From NCBI GenBank assembly GCA_958296015.1, contig CATQIH010000020.1:310001-374000 (forward strand): a stretch of 64,000 nt of DNA, given 5' to 3'. Position 1 is the stretch's first letter, and every line of letters begins with the position of its first letter. Source of the stretch: Cyclobacteriaceae bacterium. Its GTDB lineage: Bacteria > Bacteroidota > Bacteroidia > Cytophagales > Cyclobacteriaceae. The notes under the pieces were generated by a model, which worked only from the letters and a program-made list of their open reading frames with translations, had not been told where the DNA came from and did not search any database. Shown one piece after another: positions 17,356 to 27,484 of the stretch. Position numbers and translations under genes: made by a program.

Positions 17356-17606
17356 TTTGTATGAGCCACCAAACTTACATAAAATAAAAGCTTTAAATAT
17401 TCTGTTTTTTGCTTAAATAATACAATAAATTATAGCTTCGGGTTTTCCAGAAATTCCAAAGTCATACGTTTCCTTATCACATCCCGAAAACGAAGCAGAG
17501 CACCAATCAAACAATCACTGTCCATTTTTCGTATAAAGGAGATTTGAGCAATAGTTTTTGACCAACTTACAGCGAAGCACGATCATTTTACTGCAATATT
17601 ACTTTT

Positions 17607-18074
17607 ATGGCACAGAACAAGACATCGAAAATATCCGGAAAGGTCAGTTTCAAGAACCGCAAGGCAAGTTTTGAGTATCATTTTATAGATACTTATGTAG
17701 CAGGGATGACACTCACTGGCACAGAGATCAAGGCACTTCGGGAAGGTAAACTTAACTTCTCGGATGCATATTGCTATTTCCACAACGGTGAACTGTATGT
17801 AAAGCAACTCAATATATCGCCATACACGCAGGGCACGCACTACAACCATGACCCTGTGAGAGAGCGAAAGCTGTTGTTGAAAAAGAACGAGTTGCGCAAA
17901 ATGGAGGCAAAAATGGAAGACGGCCAGACCATTATTCCCACGCGTCTGTTTGTCAACGATAGGGGATGGGCCAAACTGGAGATTGCGCTGGCAAAAGGAA
18001 AAAAGTTGTATGATAAGCGGGAAAATATCAAACAGAAGGATATAAAGCGGGAAATGAGCCACATAAAATTCTGA
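17607..18074 (+). CDS. smpB: SsrA-binding protein SmpB
   Basis: A 155-residue SmpB. Family wording is clear: NRKASFEYHFIDTYVAGMTLTGTEIKALREGKLNFSDAYC and the C-terminal basic tail KGKKLYDKRENIKQKDIKREM. It binds tmRNA and delivers it to stalled ribosomes for trans-translation. No ssrA gene was recognised in the window. Confidence 0.97.
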   Translation: MAQNKTSKISGKVSFKNRKASFEYHFIDTYVAGMTLTGTEIKALREGKLNFSDAYCYFHNGELYVKQLNISPYTQGTHYNHDPVRERKLLLKKNELRKMEAKMEDGQTIIPTRLFVNDRGWAKLEIALAKGKKLYDKRENIKQKDIKREMSHIKF

Positions 18075-18171
18075 TACGATAGGTCGGCATAGAAATTTTT
18101 TTGAATCTGTCAGCGTTTTAGATCAGTGAGTTCATTGATTTTATTAAAAAATATTGCTTACTTATCGCTGC

Positions 18172-18669
18172 ATGAATCAAGGAGTATTACTTTTAAATCA
18201 GGACTATAGTCCGCTGTCCATTTGCTCTATGGAAAAAGCGTTTATTCTGGTACTATTAAACAAGGCCGAACTGATGACTGAGGTAGAAGACGGTGCTATC
18301 CGTACCATCACCACGTCGTATCCTATGCCAGCTGTCATCCGCCTGTTCAGGTATATTCGTTTACCTTATCGTGGGGTGGTGCTTACGCGCCAGAATATTT
18401 TCAAGCGAGATAAATTTATCTGCCAGTATTGCGGATCAGCAAAAAACCTAACGCTCGATCATATCATTCCACGCTCAAAAGGAGGGAAGTCATCCTGGAG
18501 TAACCTGGTGACAGCCTGCAAGCAATGCAACGCCAACAAGGGCAATTACACCCTGGAAGAGGCAGGGCTTTTCCTGAAAGAGAAACCCTATAAACCTTCT
18601 TACCTGATGTTTTTACGCGATCATTCCGGTTCCGTGCGCGAGGAATGGGCACCGTTTTTAAAGTTCTAA
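18172..18669 (+). CDS. HNH endonuclease family protein
   Basis: A 165-residue protein starting at the ATG at 18172 (MNQGVLLLNQDYSPLSIC), the usual start of this Bacteroidota family; an in-frame ATG at 18154 is less likely. The C-terminal half has the zinc-ribbon HNH nuclease: CQYCGSAKNLTLDHIIPRSKGG with the DH pair, then NLVTACKQCNANKGN. It is a single-copy housekeeping-like HNH protein without methylase or toxin neighbours. Function in the cell is unknown, and nuclease activity is inferred from motif integrity. Confidence 0.88.
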   Translation: MNQGVLLLNQDYSPLSICSMEKAFILVLLNKAELMTEVEDGAIRTITTSYPMPAVIRLFRYIRLPYRGVVLTRQNIFKRDKFICQYCGSAKNLTLDHIIPRSKGGKSSWSNLVTACKQCNANKGNYTLEEAGLFLKEKPYKPSYLMFLRDHSGSVREEWAPFLKF

Positions 18670-18675
18670 TTTCAT

Positions 18676-18708
18676 GGTTCAATGTTCTAAGTTCTTGAAC
18701 ATTGAACC
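18676..18708. terminator. Inverted repeat between convergent HNH gene and sucC
   Basis: GGTTCAATGTTC (18676-18687) and GAACATTGAACC (18697-18708) are perfect 12-bp arms around a 9-base loop. The repeat lies between two convergent genes and can act as a bidirectional terminator, although no long T run follows. Confidence 0.55.
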
Positions 18709-18731
18709 TGGAACCTAAAACACTGAACTAT

Positions 18732-19922
18732 TTATTTCAGCACTTCTTTCACTCTGTCAGCCGCATCTTTGAGTAGAATGGCTGAATATACTTTCAGGCC
18801 GGATTCTTCAATAATTTTAGCACCTTCTTCTGCATTAGTGCCTTGCAGTCGTACAATGATAGGCACACTGATATTGCCAATATTTTTGTACGCTTCCACC
18901 ACACCGTTAGCTACCCTGTCGCAGCGTACAATTCCACCAAAAATATTGATCAGGATGGCTTTTACGTTAGGGTCTTTTAGAATGATTCTAAAGCCAGCCT
19001 CTACGGTTTCTGCACTGGCTCCACCGCCTACATCCAGGAAGTTGGCAGGTTCACCGCCTGAGAGCTTGATGATATCCATCGTAGCCATTGCCAGACCAGC
19101 ACCGTTGACCATGCAGCCTACATTACCATCCAGCTTTACGTAGTTGAGTCCGGATTTACTGGCTTCCACCTCCAGTTCTTCTTCTTCAGACACATCTCTG
19201 AGTTCCTCCAGGTTTTTGTGACGATACAGCGCATTATCGTCCAGATTTACTTTGGCATCTACAGCCATGATTTTATCGTCAGAAGTTTTCAGCACGGGGT
19301 TGATCTCAAACTGGGAGGCATCCACTCCCACATATGCCTTGTATAATGCATGAATGAACTTCACCATCTCTTTGAATGCCTGACCTTCCAGCCCTAGCGC
19401 AAAAGCTATCTTACGTGACTGGAATCCCTGTAAGCCAATAGCCGGGTCTATCCACTCCTTGATGATTTTTTCGGGAGTTTCTTCTGCCACCTTCTCTATC
19501 TCCATACCGCCTTCGGTAGAAGCAATAATCATATTGCAGCCTTTGGCACGGTCGAGCAATACGCTCATGTAGTATTCTTTGGGTTCGTTTTTGCCTGGAT
19601 AATAGACATCCTGGGCAATCAGTACTTTGTGTACTTTTTTGCCTTCTTTGCCCGTCTGTGGTGTCACCAGTTGCATACCCAGGATATTGCCTGCTACTTC
19701 TTTCACAGCATCCTGGCTTTTGGCAAGCTTCACCCCGCCACCTTTGCCGCGGCCACCGGCGTGTATCTGTGCCTTCACCACATACCATTCGGTGCCGGTA
19801 TCGGCGGTTAATTTTTTGGCTGCATCTACGGCTGCCTCGGGTGTATCGGCCACAATACCTTCCTGAATGTTTACGCCATAACTTTTTAGTAAGGTTTTGG
19901 CTTGATATTCGTGTATATTCAT
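18732..19922 (-). CDS. sucC: Succinate-CoA ligase [ADP-forming] subunit beta
   Basis: A 396-residue ATP-grasp subunit with [17 protein letters not shown] at the N-terminus, [12 protein letters not shown] in the nucleotide-binding fold, and [12 protein letters not shown] plus [13 protein letters not shown] in the C-terminal ligase domain. It couples succinyl-CoA cleavage to ATP synthesis in the TCA cycle. The alpha subunit (sucD) is not adjacent, as is common in this phylum. It is divergent from the ABC transporter gene. Confidence 0.97.
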   Translation of the reverse strand: MNIHEYQAKTLLKSYGVNIQEGIVADTPEAAVDAAKKLTADTGTEWYVVKAQIHAGGRGKGGGVKLAKSQDAVKEVAGNILGMQLVTPQTGKEGKKVHKVLIAQDVYYPGKNEPKEYYMSVLLDRAKGCNMIIASTEGGMEIEKVAEETPEKIIKEWIDPAIGLQGFQSRKIAFALGLEGQAFKEMVKFIHALYKAYVGVDASQFEINPVLKTSDDKIMAVDAKVNLDDNALYRHKNLEELRDVSEEEELEVEASKSGLNYVKLDGNVGCMVNGAGLAMATMDIIKLSGGEPANFLDVGGGASAETVEAGFRIILKDPNVKAILINIFGGIVRCDRVANGVVEAYKNIGNISVPIIVRLQGTNAEEGAKIIEESGLKVYSAILLKDAADRVKEVLK

Positions 19923-19989
19923 GCTTTTAAATTTTTTACGAATCTATCAAATTTTAACTTTAATTTTAAAATTAAACTGAAAAACTCAA

Positions 19990-20661
19990 ATGCTAAAAGC
20001 GGAAGGTATAGTAAAAAGCTACGGAAATCTAAAAGTTCTTAAATCAATTGATTTAATTATTGAAAAAAGTCAAATCGTATCCATTGTGGGAGCTTCGGGA
20101 GCCGGCAAAAGCACACTGCTCCATATTCTGGGTACGCTGGATAAGCCAGATGAAGGCCATGTGTATCTGGATGATACCAACCTGACCAAGCTTAGAAATG
20201 CCGAATTGGCTGAATTCAGAAACAGAAATATTGGTTTTATCTTCCAGTTTCACAACCTGCTGCCTGAGTTTACGGCTTTGGAAAATATCAGCATACCTGC
20301 TTACCTATCAGGCAACAAGCACGACAAGGACATCCGTGACAGGGCGGAAGAACTGCTCAAGCTGCTGGGTATTTATGCCCGCAAAGACCATAAGCCTTCG
20401 GAAATGTCGGGTGGAGAGCAGCAACGTACTGCCGTAGCCAGGGCACTGATGAACAATCCTGCCATTATTTTTGCCGACGAACCCAGCGGGAACCTTGATT
20501 CCAAAACTGCTGAAGAGCTACACAAGCTGTTTTTTGACCTGCGTGAGGAAATCGGGCAGACCTTTGTGATTGTAACCCACAACCAGGAACTAGCCACCAT
20601 GGCCGACTATAAGCTGGAAATTAAAGATGGTATGATCGTCAACCACTATAAGACGGCTTAA
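19990..20661 (+). CDS. ABC transporter ATP-binding protein, LolD/MacB type
   Basis: A 223-residue ATPase with Walker A GASGAGKST (residues 34-42), Q-loop FQFHNLLPEFTALEN, signature MSGGEQQRTAVARAL, Walker B AIIFADEPSGNLD and H-loop VTHN. The pattern and size are those of LolD/MacB/FtsE-like ATPases, which work with FtsX-type permeases such as the lipoprotein releaser LolCE. No permease gene is adjacent, so the partner is encoded elsewhere and lolD is only a plausible name. Confidence 0.9.
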   Translation: MLKAEGIVKSYGNLKVLKSIDLIIEKSQIVSIVGASGAGKSTLLHILGTLDKPDEGHVYLDDTNLTKLRNAELAEFRNRNIGFIFQFHNLLPEFTALENISIPAYLSGNKHDKDIRDRAEELLKLLGIYARKDHKPSEMSGGEQQRTAVARALMNNPAIIFADEPSGNLDSKTAEELHKLFFDLREEIGQTFVIVTHNQELATMADYKLEIKDGMIVNHYKTA

Positions 20662-20747
20662 TATGGAAATAACCAGGAAGAAATTACATGGCCTTCTGTG
20701 GATATGTTGAATTTTTATAACTTGGTGCCTGAAACAAAACAGGTAAC

Positions 20748-21515
20748 ATGAATATTATTGACGTTATTATCCTTGGTATCATTGAAGGGATCACCGAGTT
20801 TTTGCCCGTATCTTCTACCGGACATATGATTCTGGCTGCTGAGGCTATGGGCTTAGAAGATACAGAATTTCTAAAAACTTTTGAGATTGTCATACAGCTT
20901 GGAGCCATTCTGGCCATTGTGTTGCTGTATGCCCCACGCTTCCTCAAAGATTTTAAGATTTATACCAAACTCATTATTGCCTTTATTCCAACTGGTGTCA
21001 TCGGTTTACTTGCTTACAGCACCATCAAAGAGTACTTGTTTTCCTCATTAGTAGTGGCTATCAGCCTGATTGTAGGCGGCATCGTGCTGATCGTGCTTGA
21101 TAACATGATCGAAAAGCGAAAATCACGTTACGAAGACGTACACGACATCCCTAATATGAATGCTATGGCTATTGGCTTTTTTCAATGCCTTGCCATGATT
21201 CCGGGCACTTCCCGCTCAGCGGCCACCATCGTCGGTGGATTATTGAACGGATTTGATAAAAAGCAGGCGGCTGAGTTTTCGTTCCTGCTGGCGGTGCCTA
21301 CCATGATCGCTGCCAGCGGTTATGACCTGCTCAAATCCTATGAAACGATCAACCAGGACAACCTGATTTCGCTGAGCATCGGTTTTGTCGTTGCCTTCAT
21401 TGCAGCCTGGTTTGCTGTGAGACTATTTGTAAAAGCCATTGAAAAATATGGGTTCCGCTACTTTGGCTATTACCGTATCCTCATCGGTGTCCTGTTCCTG
21501 CTGCTTATGCTTTGA
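20748..21515 (+). CDS. uppP: Undecaprenyl-diphosphatase
   Basis: A 255-residue polytopic membrane protein of the BacA/UppP family. The catalytic (E/Q)GxTEFLPVSSTGH segment is EGITEFLPVSSTGHM at residues 13-27, and the second signature PGTSRSAATIVGGLL is intact. It recycles undecaprenyl diphosphate to the monophosphate carrier needed for peptidoglycan and the surface polysaccharides encoded at the right end of the window. It follows the ABC ATPase by 86 bases, possibly in one transcript. Confidence 0.97.
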   Translation: MNIIDVIILGIIEGITEFLPVSSTGHMILAAEAMGLEDTEFLKTFEIVIQLGAILAIVLLYAPRFLKDFKIYTKLIIAFIPTGVIGLLAYSTIKEYLFSSLVVAISLIVGGIVLIVLDNMIEKRKSRYEDVHDIPNMNAMAIGFFQCLAMIPGTSRSAATIVGGLLNGFDKKQAAEFSFLLAVPTMIAASGYDLLKSYETINQDNLISLSIGFVVAFIAAWFAVRLFVKAIEKYGFRYFGYYRILIGVLFLLLML

Positions 21516-21569
21516 TAGGTGTGGTGCAAATTGGCTCTGCCCTGTAATTCAAACAAGGTACTTAACAAA

Positions 21570-21595
21570 AAAAGCTTCCTGTAAGGGAAGCTTTT
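21570..21595. terminator. Bidirectional terminator between uppP and mdh
   Basis: AAAAGCTTCC (21570-21579) pairs with GGAAGCTTTT (21586-21595). A-rich sequence on the left gives a U run for the minus-strand transcript, and T residues on the right serve the plus strand. The flanking genes converge here. Confidence 0.8.
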
Positions 21596-21617
21596 GATCG
21601 CTATAATAACATATTAC

Positions 21618-22547
21618 TTAGGACATTTTGTCCAGCACCTGCATCACCTCGCGCACGTGCCCTTCAGAGCTTTTCAGGAGTTGCATTTCTTCATCGTTGA
21701 GCTTTAGTTCGAGTACTTTCTCTACGCCGTTTTTGCCCAGTACAACCGGCACACCCAAATAGCAGTTATCGATACCGTATTCGCCCTCCAGCTTCACACA
21801 TACCGGAAATACCCTACGCTGATCTTTTACAATGGCCTCTACCATTTGCGCAGCCGCAGCACCAGGCGCATACCAGGCAGATGTGCCCATCAGTTTCACC
21901 AGTTCTCCTCCACCCGACTTGGTTCTTTCCACAATCTGGTTGAGCTTATCTTCGTCAATGAGTTCGGTGACCGGAATACCACCCACGGTTGTGTAGCGGG
22001 GCAGGGGCACCATCGTATCGCCGTGGCCGCCCATGAGCACTGCCTGTATATCTTTGGGAGACACATTCAGGGCTTCCGCCAGAAAGGCACGATAGCGACC
22101 TGTATCCAGAATACCCGCCATACCCATCACCTTATTGCGTGATTTCTTAGAAACCAGATGTGCCTGATAGGTCATCACGTCCAGCGGATTAGACACCACG
22201 ATGAGGACGGCATCCGGTGAGTGTTTGGTGATATTTTCTGCCACAGTCTTAACGATACCGGCGTTGGTTTCGATAAGGTCATCTCTGGACATGCCAGGTT
22301 TGCGTGGCAGACCCGACGTGATAACCACCACATCAGAACCAGCGGTTTTGCTGTAGTCGTTGGTCGCGCCTACAGTGCGTGTGTCATACAGGTTGATGGG
22401 AGCTTTCTGCCAGATATCCAGTGCTTTGCCCTCGGCAAAACCTTCTTTGATATCCAGTAATACTACTTCGTTGGCAATTTCCCGGTAAGCAAGCACATCG
22501 GCACAGGTAGCACCTACGTTGCCAGCTCCTACTACAGTAACTTTCAT
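21618..22547 (-). CDS. mdh: Malate dehydrogenase
   Basis: A 309-residue LDH-like malate dehydrogenase. It has the NAD-binding GAGNVGATCADVLA, the substrate loop SGLPRKPGMSRDDLIETN (MDH-type arginines), and the catalytic histidine in LMGGHGDTMVPL. It interconverts malate and oxaloacetate with NAD in the TCA cycle. Length is normal, and it is monocistronic between two intergenic gaps. Confidence 0.97.
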   Translation of the reverse strand: MKVTVVGAGNVGATCADVLAYREIANEVVLLDIKEGFAEGKALDIWQKAPINLYDTRTVGATNDYSKTAGSDVVVITSGLPRKPGMSRDDLIETNAGIVKTVAENITKHSPDAVLIVVSNPLDVMTYQAHLVSKKSRNKVMGMAGILDTGRYRAFLAEALNVSPKDIQAVLMGGHGDTMVPLPRYTTVGGIPVTELIDEDKLNQIVERTKSGGGELVKLMGTSAWYAPGAAAAQMVEAIVKDQRRVFPVCVKLEGEYGIDNCYLGVPVVLGKNGVEKVLELKLNDEEMQLLKSSEGHVREVMQVLDKMS

Positions 22548-22681
22548 GATGGTATTAATGGTTAGGTTGAAAAACTTTATATCTATATACGCTACAAATA
22601 TAGCCGGTGTTTTGTTATGGAAAAGTTGATAGAACGATTAAGGTGAGATGAAAGCTGGTTTGGGTTTTTAATATTGGCTCA

Positions 22682-24373
22682 TCACTTTGCTCCTTCCTGA
22701 CTATGGGTTTGTGATTCTACAAAAGCACCCAGCTGATTGTATTGTTCGTACAGCTTTTGATATCGCGCTACCTGTGCTGGCTGTGGGTGATAGGTTTTAT
22801 CAAAGCCATTGCTCATGGATTGCTTGGCTGCTAATACATCTGGGTAGATGCCTGCCGCTACGGCTGCATAGATGGCAGCCCCCAGTGCCGGTGCCTGGTC
22901 TGATCTGGCAATTTTGATTGGCATGTTGAGCACATCAGCCAATATCTGCATCACAAAGGCAGACTTTTTGGCTACGCCGCCGATGCCAATCACTGTTTTG
23001 ATGGTTACCCCTTCCTGTTCAAAACGTTCGTTGATCTTTTTGGCCCCAAAACAGATCGCTTCTACCAAAGCCCGGAAGATGTGGGGAGCATCACTGCCCA
23101 TGTTCAGGCCCACGATGGCACCTTTTAGTGCCTGGTTAGCATCCGGTGTTCGGCGACCATTGATCCAGTCCAGGGCTACCACGCCTGTTTCGGCCAAAGG
23201 TATTTGCTGTGCGGCATGGCTAAGTTTGGTGATCATGTGGTCATAAATCTCTTCAGAGAGCTTCTCTTTGATGTCATCATCCAGCACCTTTGAGGTGAGC
23301 AGCATATTTTCTATAGGCCAGTAGAGCATATTCCTGAACCAGGCCAGCACATCGCCAAAGCCCGACTGCCCTGCCTCCAGGCCAATCATGCCGGGAATGA
23401 CCGAGCCGTCTACCTGTCCGCAGATACCAGGTACCAAACGACCGCCCAGTGCAGCTCTGGAAGATACCATGATGTCGCAGGTGGAGGTGCCCATTACTTT
23501 GACGATGGCATGTTCTTCAATCTCCCCGCCTAGGGCACCGGCATGGGCATCCAAGGTGCCTACTGCCACTACCGTATCTGTGGAAAGCCCTAACTTTTTG
23601 GCCCAGGTAGCAGACAAATGACCGGCTGGCTGATCAGCGGTATATGTCTTGTCATACAACCGGCTGCGAAGTGGTGCAAGAGCCGGGTCAAGCTGGCCTA
23701 GGAAGTCTTCGGAGGGCAATCCGCCCCAGCTTTCGTGCCACATGGCTTTGTGTCCGGCAGTGCAGCGGCTACGTTTGAAAGAGGACAGATCGTCATCACC
23801 TACCAGCACAGCAGTCACCCAGTCACAGTGTTCCATCCAGGAATAGGCAGCCTGGGCTACGGCTTTGTCTTGGCGGATGACGTGCAGAATTTTGGCCCAA
23901 AACCATTCCGACGAATATATACCTCCTTCGTATTGGGTATAGTCTTCTCCGCCCCAGGACCTTGCCAGTTGGTTGATCTCTTCGGCTTCCCGGATGGCGG
24001 TGTGGTCTTTCCACAGGATCACCATCGCATTGGGGTTTTCTTTGAATTCAGGTAGCAGGGCCAAGGAAGTACCTTGCTCGTTGACGGGCAGTGGCGAAGA
24101 ACCGGTGGTATCTACGCAGATGCCTTTGACTTGGGTAGCTTCAATACCTGAGTCGGCCAGTACGCCTTTGATGGTGTATTCCAGTCCTTCCAGGTGGTCT
24201 AGTGGATGCTGGCGAAATCGGTTGGCTGATGCCTGGCAGTACCTGCCTTCTTTCCATCGAGTATAATGATGCACGCGGCTGTTCAGGCAGTGGCCATTGT
24301 CAGCATCTACCAATACGGCCCGCACCGAGTCTGTGCCATAGTCTAATCCGATCGTGTATTTTTTTTGGGGCAT
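22682..24373 (-). CDS. araB: Ribulokinase
   Basis: A 563-residue FGGY-family carbohydrate kinase. The N-terminal phosphate-binding loop is IGLDYGTDSVRAVLVDADNG, followed by CVDTTGSSPLPV, VMGTSTCDIM and the C-terminal IGGVAKKSAFVMQILADVLN. Length and wording match AraB, which phosphorylates L-ribulose in arabinose catabolism. No araA, araD, transporter or regulator is adjacent, so it is an orphan here. Substrate is inferred from family resemblance. Confidence 0.9.
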   Translation of the reverse strand: MPQKKYTIGLDYGTDSVRAVLVDADNGHCLNSRVHHYTRWKEGRYCQASANRFRQHPLDHLEGLEYTIKGVLADSGIEATQVKGICVDTTGSSPLPVNEQGTSLALLPEFKENPNAMVILWKDHTAIREAEEINQLARSWGGEDYTQYEGGIYSSEWFWAKILHVIRQDKAVAQAAYSWMEHCDWVTAVLVGDDDLSSFKRSRCTAGHKAMWHESWGGLPSEDFLGQLDPALAPLRSRLYDKTYTADQPAGHLSATWAKKLGLSTDTVVAVGTLDAHAGALGGEIEEHAIVKVMGTSTCDIMVSSRAALGGRLVPGICGQVDGSVIPGMIGLEAGQSGFGDVLAWFRNMLYWPIENMLLTSKVLDDDIKEKLSEEIYDHMITKLSHAAQQIPLAETGVVALDWINGRRTPDANQALKGAIVGLNMGSDAPHIFRALVEAICFGAKKINERFEQEGVTIKTVIGIGGVAKKSAFVMQILADVLNMPIKIARSDQAPALGAAIYAAVAAGIYPDVLAAKQSMSNGFDKTYHPQPAQVARYQKLYEQYNQLGAFVESQTHSQEGAK

Positions 24374-24464
24374 ATATATTAATCAGGTTGTTTTGTATGA
24401 TAAAAAAGAGCTATTGGCTGTTTAGGTATTGAACGTGGCATTGGCGATCATGGCATTGCGCATA

Positions 24465-25034
24465 TTATTTTTCACATACTTCTTTGACGGTCATATTAAA
24501 ACCAGGAACTACCGAGCCTGCCTGACAAGCATCCTCTTCGCTGCACACAATGACCTTTTTAGGACCGACATGAATCCATATTTGCAGGATCTGCGGATAG
24601 ACATACCATACCATCTTGACGCCTGCCTTAAAATACTCCAGCATTTTTTCTTTATTCTCTTCGTCAGAATTAGAAGGACAAGATACCTCAATCACCCACG
24701 CAGGTACTTCATTCGCTGTATCCGGATGTTTGATCTGGTTTTTGGTAAGATAAGCAGCATCAGGGCGACGATAGGTACTTGTTGAGCTAAGGTGGCAATC
24801 AGCTTCTGCCATGATACTATTACCCTGACGAAAGCTTTTAGTTTGCACGTGTTTTCTTATGACGTTATCGATGATACAACGCTCACCCGGTTTCATGTAT
24901 TCGGTTTTTTCTACCTGTCCATTTTTCCATTCATACTTATAAGTGGTCTTTTCCAGGTATTTCTCTCTGAAAGCAGCGAGTGAAACGGTGCTTCTATCTG
25001 CCTTTTTATCAGGTTTTTCCTTCACTGTGATCAT
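24465..25034 (-). CDS. Uma2 family (DUF820) putative nuclease
   Basis: A 189-residue protein of the Uma2/DUF820 group with a PD-(D/E)XK-like core: RRPDAAYL, then WVIEVSCPSNSDEENKEKMLEYFKAGVKMVWYV, and a C-terminal VPGFNMTVKEV. The family is common in cyanobacteria and Bacteroidota. It has a restriction-endonuclease fold, but its biological role is undefined. It lies downstream of the TPR protein gene on the same strand and ahead of araB. No methylase is present, so it should not be read as a restriction system. Confidence 0.8.
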   Translation of the reverse strand: MITVKEKPDKKADRSTVSLAAFREKYLEKTTYKYEWKNGQVEKTEYMKPGERCIIDNVIRKHVQTKSFRQGNSIMAEADCHLSSTSTYRRPDAAYLTKNQIKHPDTANEVPAWVIEVSCPSNSDEENKEKMLEYFKAGVKMVWYVYPQILQIWIHVGPKKVIVCSEEDACQAGSVVPGFNMTVKEVCEK

Positions 25035-25122
25035 CTTGCTTCTGATTTAAATACCTTAATCCCATTGCTATAATACGTAAAACCTATTAGATAGCCTTTC
25101 ATTTACCAGATCAATCTTTCTA

Positions 25123-25719
25123 TCAAATAGCCAACATCCCCATTTTGCCACGCAGGTACTGAATCTGCTGTTGTATGTGCGGTTCGGCAGGGGCTATTCT
25201 GGCAATACGTTCGTATATTTTAAGTGCCTCGGCATCTTTTCCCTGTAGCAGGTAAATGGAGGCCAGGCCGGATAAGGCACCAAAATGTCTGCTTTCCAAT
25301 ACCAGTGTCTTTTTAATATCGTGAATGGCACTGTTCATTTTGCCTTGCATAAAAAATGAAGTGGCCCGCTTATTCCATGCTTCCGTATGTGCAGGATCTT
25401 TTTCTATCACGTGGGTAAAATACATCACCGCATCACTGAAATTTTCATCGGCGAGTGCCTCCACTCCCTTATCCATCAGCGTATCTGTTGTTGCTTCGTC
25501 AGAGAGCATCAGCAGTTTCATAATTTTGTCTTCCAGCATAATCGTCTGATAAGGATCATCTGATGTTTTGAGTGTGGCAAACAGTTCATTCAGCTGCGCT
25601 GCTTTGGCTTCTTTAGGCGTATGAATGATATCCAGCGTGGTATCACAGTTTCTTGTGCCAATGGCAACAAAGATAAAAACAAAAAATATAGCAGATGATT
25701 TGTAAATATAAGCCTTCAT
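25123..25719 (-). CDS. TPR-repeat lipoprotein or secreted protein
   Basis: The preferred start is the ATG at 25719 (MKAYIYKSSAIFFVFIFVAIG), giving 198 residues with a hydrophobic N-terminus. The cysteine in GTRNCDTTLD is a poor lipobox, so a signal anchor is equally possible. Two or three TPR units follow (NFSDAVMYFTHVIEKDPAHTEAWNKRATSFFMQ; KTLVLESRHFGALSGLASIYLLQ; AEALKIYERIARIAP). It is likely a periplasmic protein-interaction module; the partner is unknown. It is encoded just after the methyltransferase, from whose stop the upstream in-frame extension would overlap. Confidence 0.75.
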   Translation of the reverse strand: MKAYIYKSSAIFFVFIFVAIGTRNCDTTLDIIHTPKEAKAAQLNELFATLKTSDDPYQTIMLEDKIMKLLMLSDEATTDTLMDKGVEALADENFSDAVMYFTHVIEKDPAHTEAWNKRATSFFMQGKMNSAIHDIKKTLVLESRHFGALSGLASIYLLQGKDAEALKIYERIARIAPAEPHIQQQIQYLRGKMGMLAI

Positions 25720-25804
25720 AAGAAACGTTTTCAAGATCAAAAAAGCACACATGAAACGCGTGTCCGCATAATTTATTGGAAAATGCCGCTGCCAGATACA
25801 TCGG

Positions 25805-26683
25805 CTAGTCGGGATACGCAAAAATATCGTTATGATCTACATAGATTTCCAGCTTTCTTTCCTGGCATAACTTTTTTCTTTCATCCATCCACTGCTCAAA
25901 GGCTTTCTTTTCGCAAGCTGCCAGGTTGAGAGAACGAATGGCATCTTCTATAAAGCTAAGCAAAAAGTGGTGCATCACTGCATTGTTGCGTGTAATATGC
26001 CACTGACTGGATTCCTGTACGATCACCATGCCCTGATGGTGGAGCAGGTCTATCATCTCTTCACAGCAGTTGGGTCCCATTGCAATGCCAAAAGGTTGTG
26101 GCCTTTTCATGTACATATGATACCACTGGATAAAGCGGGCATTGTCCTGTGAGAAAGGAAGCAAAGAAACTTCGTAATAGTTCAATGTAGACAACAGACA
26201 TACGTATGTCTGGTTGAGCTTATGGACCAGGTGCTGGAATTGTTCGTAAGACAAGAGATGAAAAACTGCGTTGGCAGTGACTACATCCGTATCTTGTAGG
26301 CTCACCAGTTGCTCAATATCATCAATGGAGCCATGTATCACTTTAATACTGGCCTGTTTGGTGCCTGCTTTGAGGTGCATCAGGTTATCTTTTTGTTCAA
26401 ACTCATAACCCTGCTGCCGGGCAAACTGTGCCAGACATTCTTCCGTCTTTGCGGTAAGCTGCGCATTTTTCTCTATGAAAGTCCAGTGCTGGTGTTGCCT
26501 GATATGGTCAAAATAATAACGAAAGTTGGCACCGGTTCCCGCTCCTGCGTCTACGATATTGAGTAGGGCTTTATGATCAAAAAATTCCAGAAACTTTCGT
26601 TCAACGGCTTTATTACGCGCAGTGGCATCGCAGGCAAAACGGTGGGATAACCAAAGAGCAGGATCATGATAATTAAGGTGCAT
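25805..26683 (-). CDS. Class I SAM-dependent methyltransferase
   Basis: A 292-residue protein. The SAM-binding motif I is NIVDAGAGTGANFRYYF at ~42-58, and the acidic residue motif (FIEKNAQL) and a TDVVTANAVFHLL motif IV segment follow. The C-terminal half has no specific signature I recognise, so the substrate is unknown. It is followed by the TPR gene on the same strand and preceded by 200 bases without a gene. Confidence 0.8.
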   Translation of the reverse strand: MHLNYHDPALWLSHRFACDATARNKAVERKFLEFFDHKALLNIVDAGAGTGANFRYYFDHIRQHQHWTFIEKNAQLTAKTEECLAQFARQQGYEFEQKDNLMHLKAGTKQASIKVIHGSIDDIEQLVSLQDTDVVTANAVFHLLSYEQFQHLVHKLNQTYVCLLSTLNYYEVSLLPFSQDNARFIQWYHMYMKRPQPFGIAMGPNCCEEMIDLLHHQGMVIVQESSQWHITRNNAVMHHFLLSFIEDAIRSLNLAACEKKAFEQWMDERKKLCQERKLEIYVDHNDIFAYPD

Positions 26684-26884
26684 AGTGGTTCTGTTTAAGT
26701 GATCAAATCGCAGACGATGGCAAAACAGTGACTGTACAAAATGCGGCAGTAATTATATGAATGGCATAACTTGCCGGTAGCAAACAGGCATTTGTGTTGC
26801 TTATGACTAAATTTACAAAAAAAACGGCGATTTTAGCAACACTAAAAAATATTCGGAAAGCCTACGCAGATAACTCAACCTCTA

Positions 26885-27484
26885 CTACTTAAGATCGTTC
26901 AACAGATGGCCCATCAGGTGTTGTTTCGTTTGCAGATAATCCAGATTATCTTTGTGAGGTTTTATCTCCAGCGGGATGCGGTCTATCACTTCAATGGAAG
27001 CCTCTTTCATACTTTCTATCTTATCCGGGTTGTTTGTCATCAGCAGAATAGCGTGCACACCCAGATCCTTTAAAATAAAAGCAGCAATACTATAATCTCT
27101 TTCATCGATCTCAAACCCTAAATGCACATTGGCTTCGGCAGTGTTCATGCCTTGGTCTTGTAGATTGTAGGCTTGCATCTTGTTGATCAAACCGATACCT
27201 CTGCCCTCTTGCCTTAAGTATACCACAATTCCGCCATCTCTGCCAATCATGCTCATGGCTGCTTCCAGTTGTTCGCCACAGTCGCACCTGCGGGAACCAA
27301 AGACATCGCCCGTCATACATTCCGAATGAATTCTAACCAGTACAGGTTTGCTGAAGTCTGTGTGGTCGCTCACCATAGCCAGGTGAGGCATTGGGTTTTC
27401 GGCATTGCTGGCGTAGCCAATCATATGAAAATTTCCAAACCGAGTAGGAAGGCTGGTCTCAGCCTGTCTTTTAATTGCTTGCAT
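26885..27484 (-). CDS. ribA: GTP cyclohydrolase II
   Basis: A 199-residue stand-alone RibA. The zinc site is SECMTGDVFGSRRCDCGEQ with its three cysteines, the catalytic region YLRQEGRGIGLINKMQAY is intact, and a substrate-binding MTNNPDKI is present. It opens GTP to start riboflavin synthesis. No fused DHBP synthase (RibB) domain is present, so RibB is separate. Confidence 0.97.
   Translation of the reverse strand: MQAIKRQAETSLPTRFGNFHMIGYASNAENPMPHLAMVSDHTDFSKPVLVRIHSECMTGDVFGSRRCDCGEQLEAAMSMIGRDGGIVVYLRQEGRGIGLINKMQAYNLQDQGMNTAEANVHLGFEIDERDYSIAAFILKDLGVHAILLMTNNPDKIESMKEASIEVIDRIPLEIKPHKDNLDYLQTKQHLMGHLLNDLK

Noticed and set aside
24465-25034. Restriction-modification system
   Set aside because: The Uma2-type nuclease has no methyltransferase partner; the methyltransferase at 25805-26683 is a generic class I enzyme without DNA-methylase motifs.
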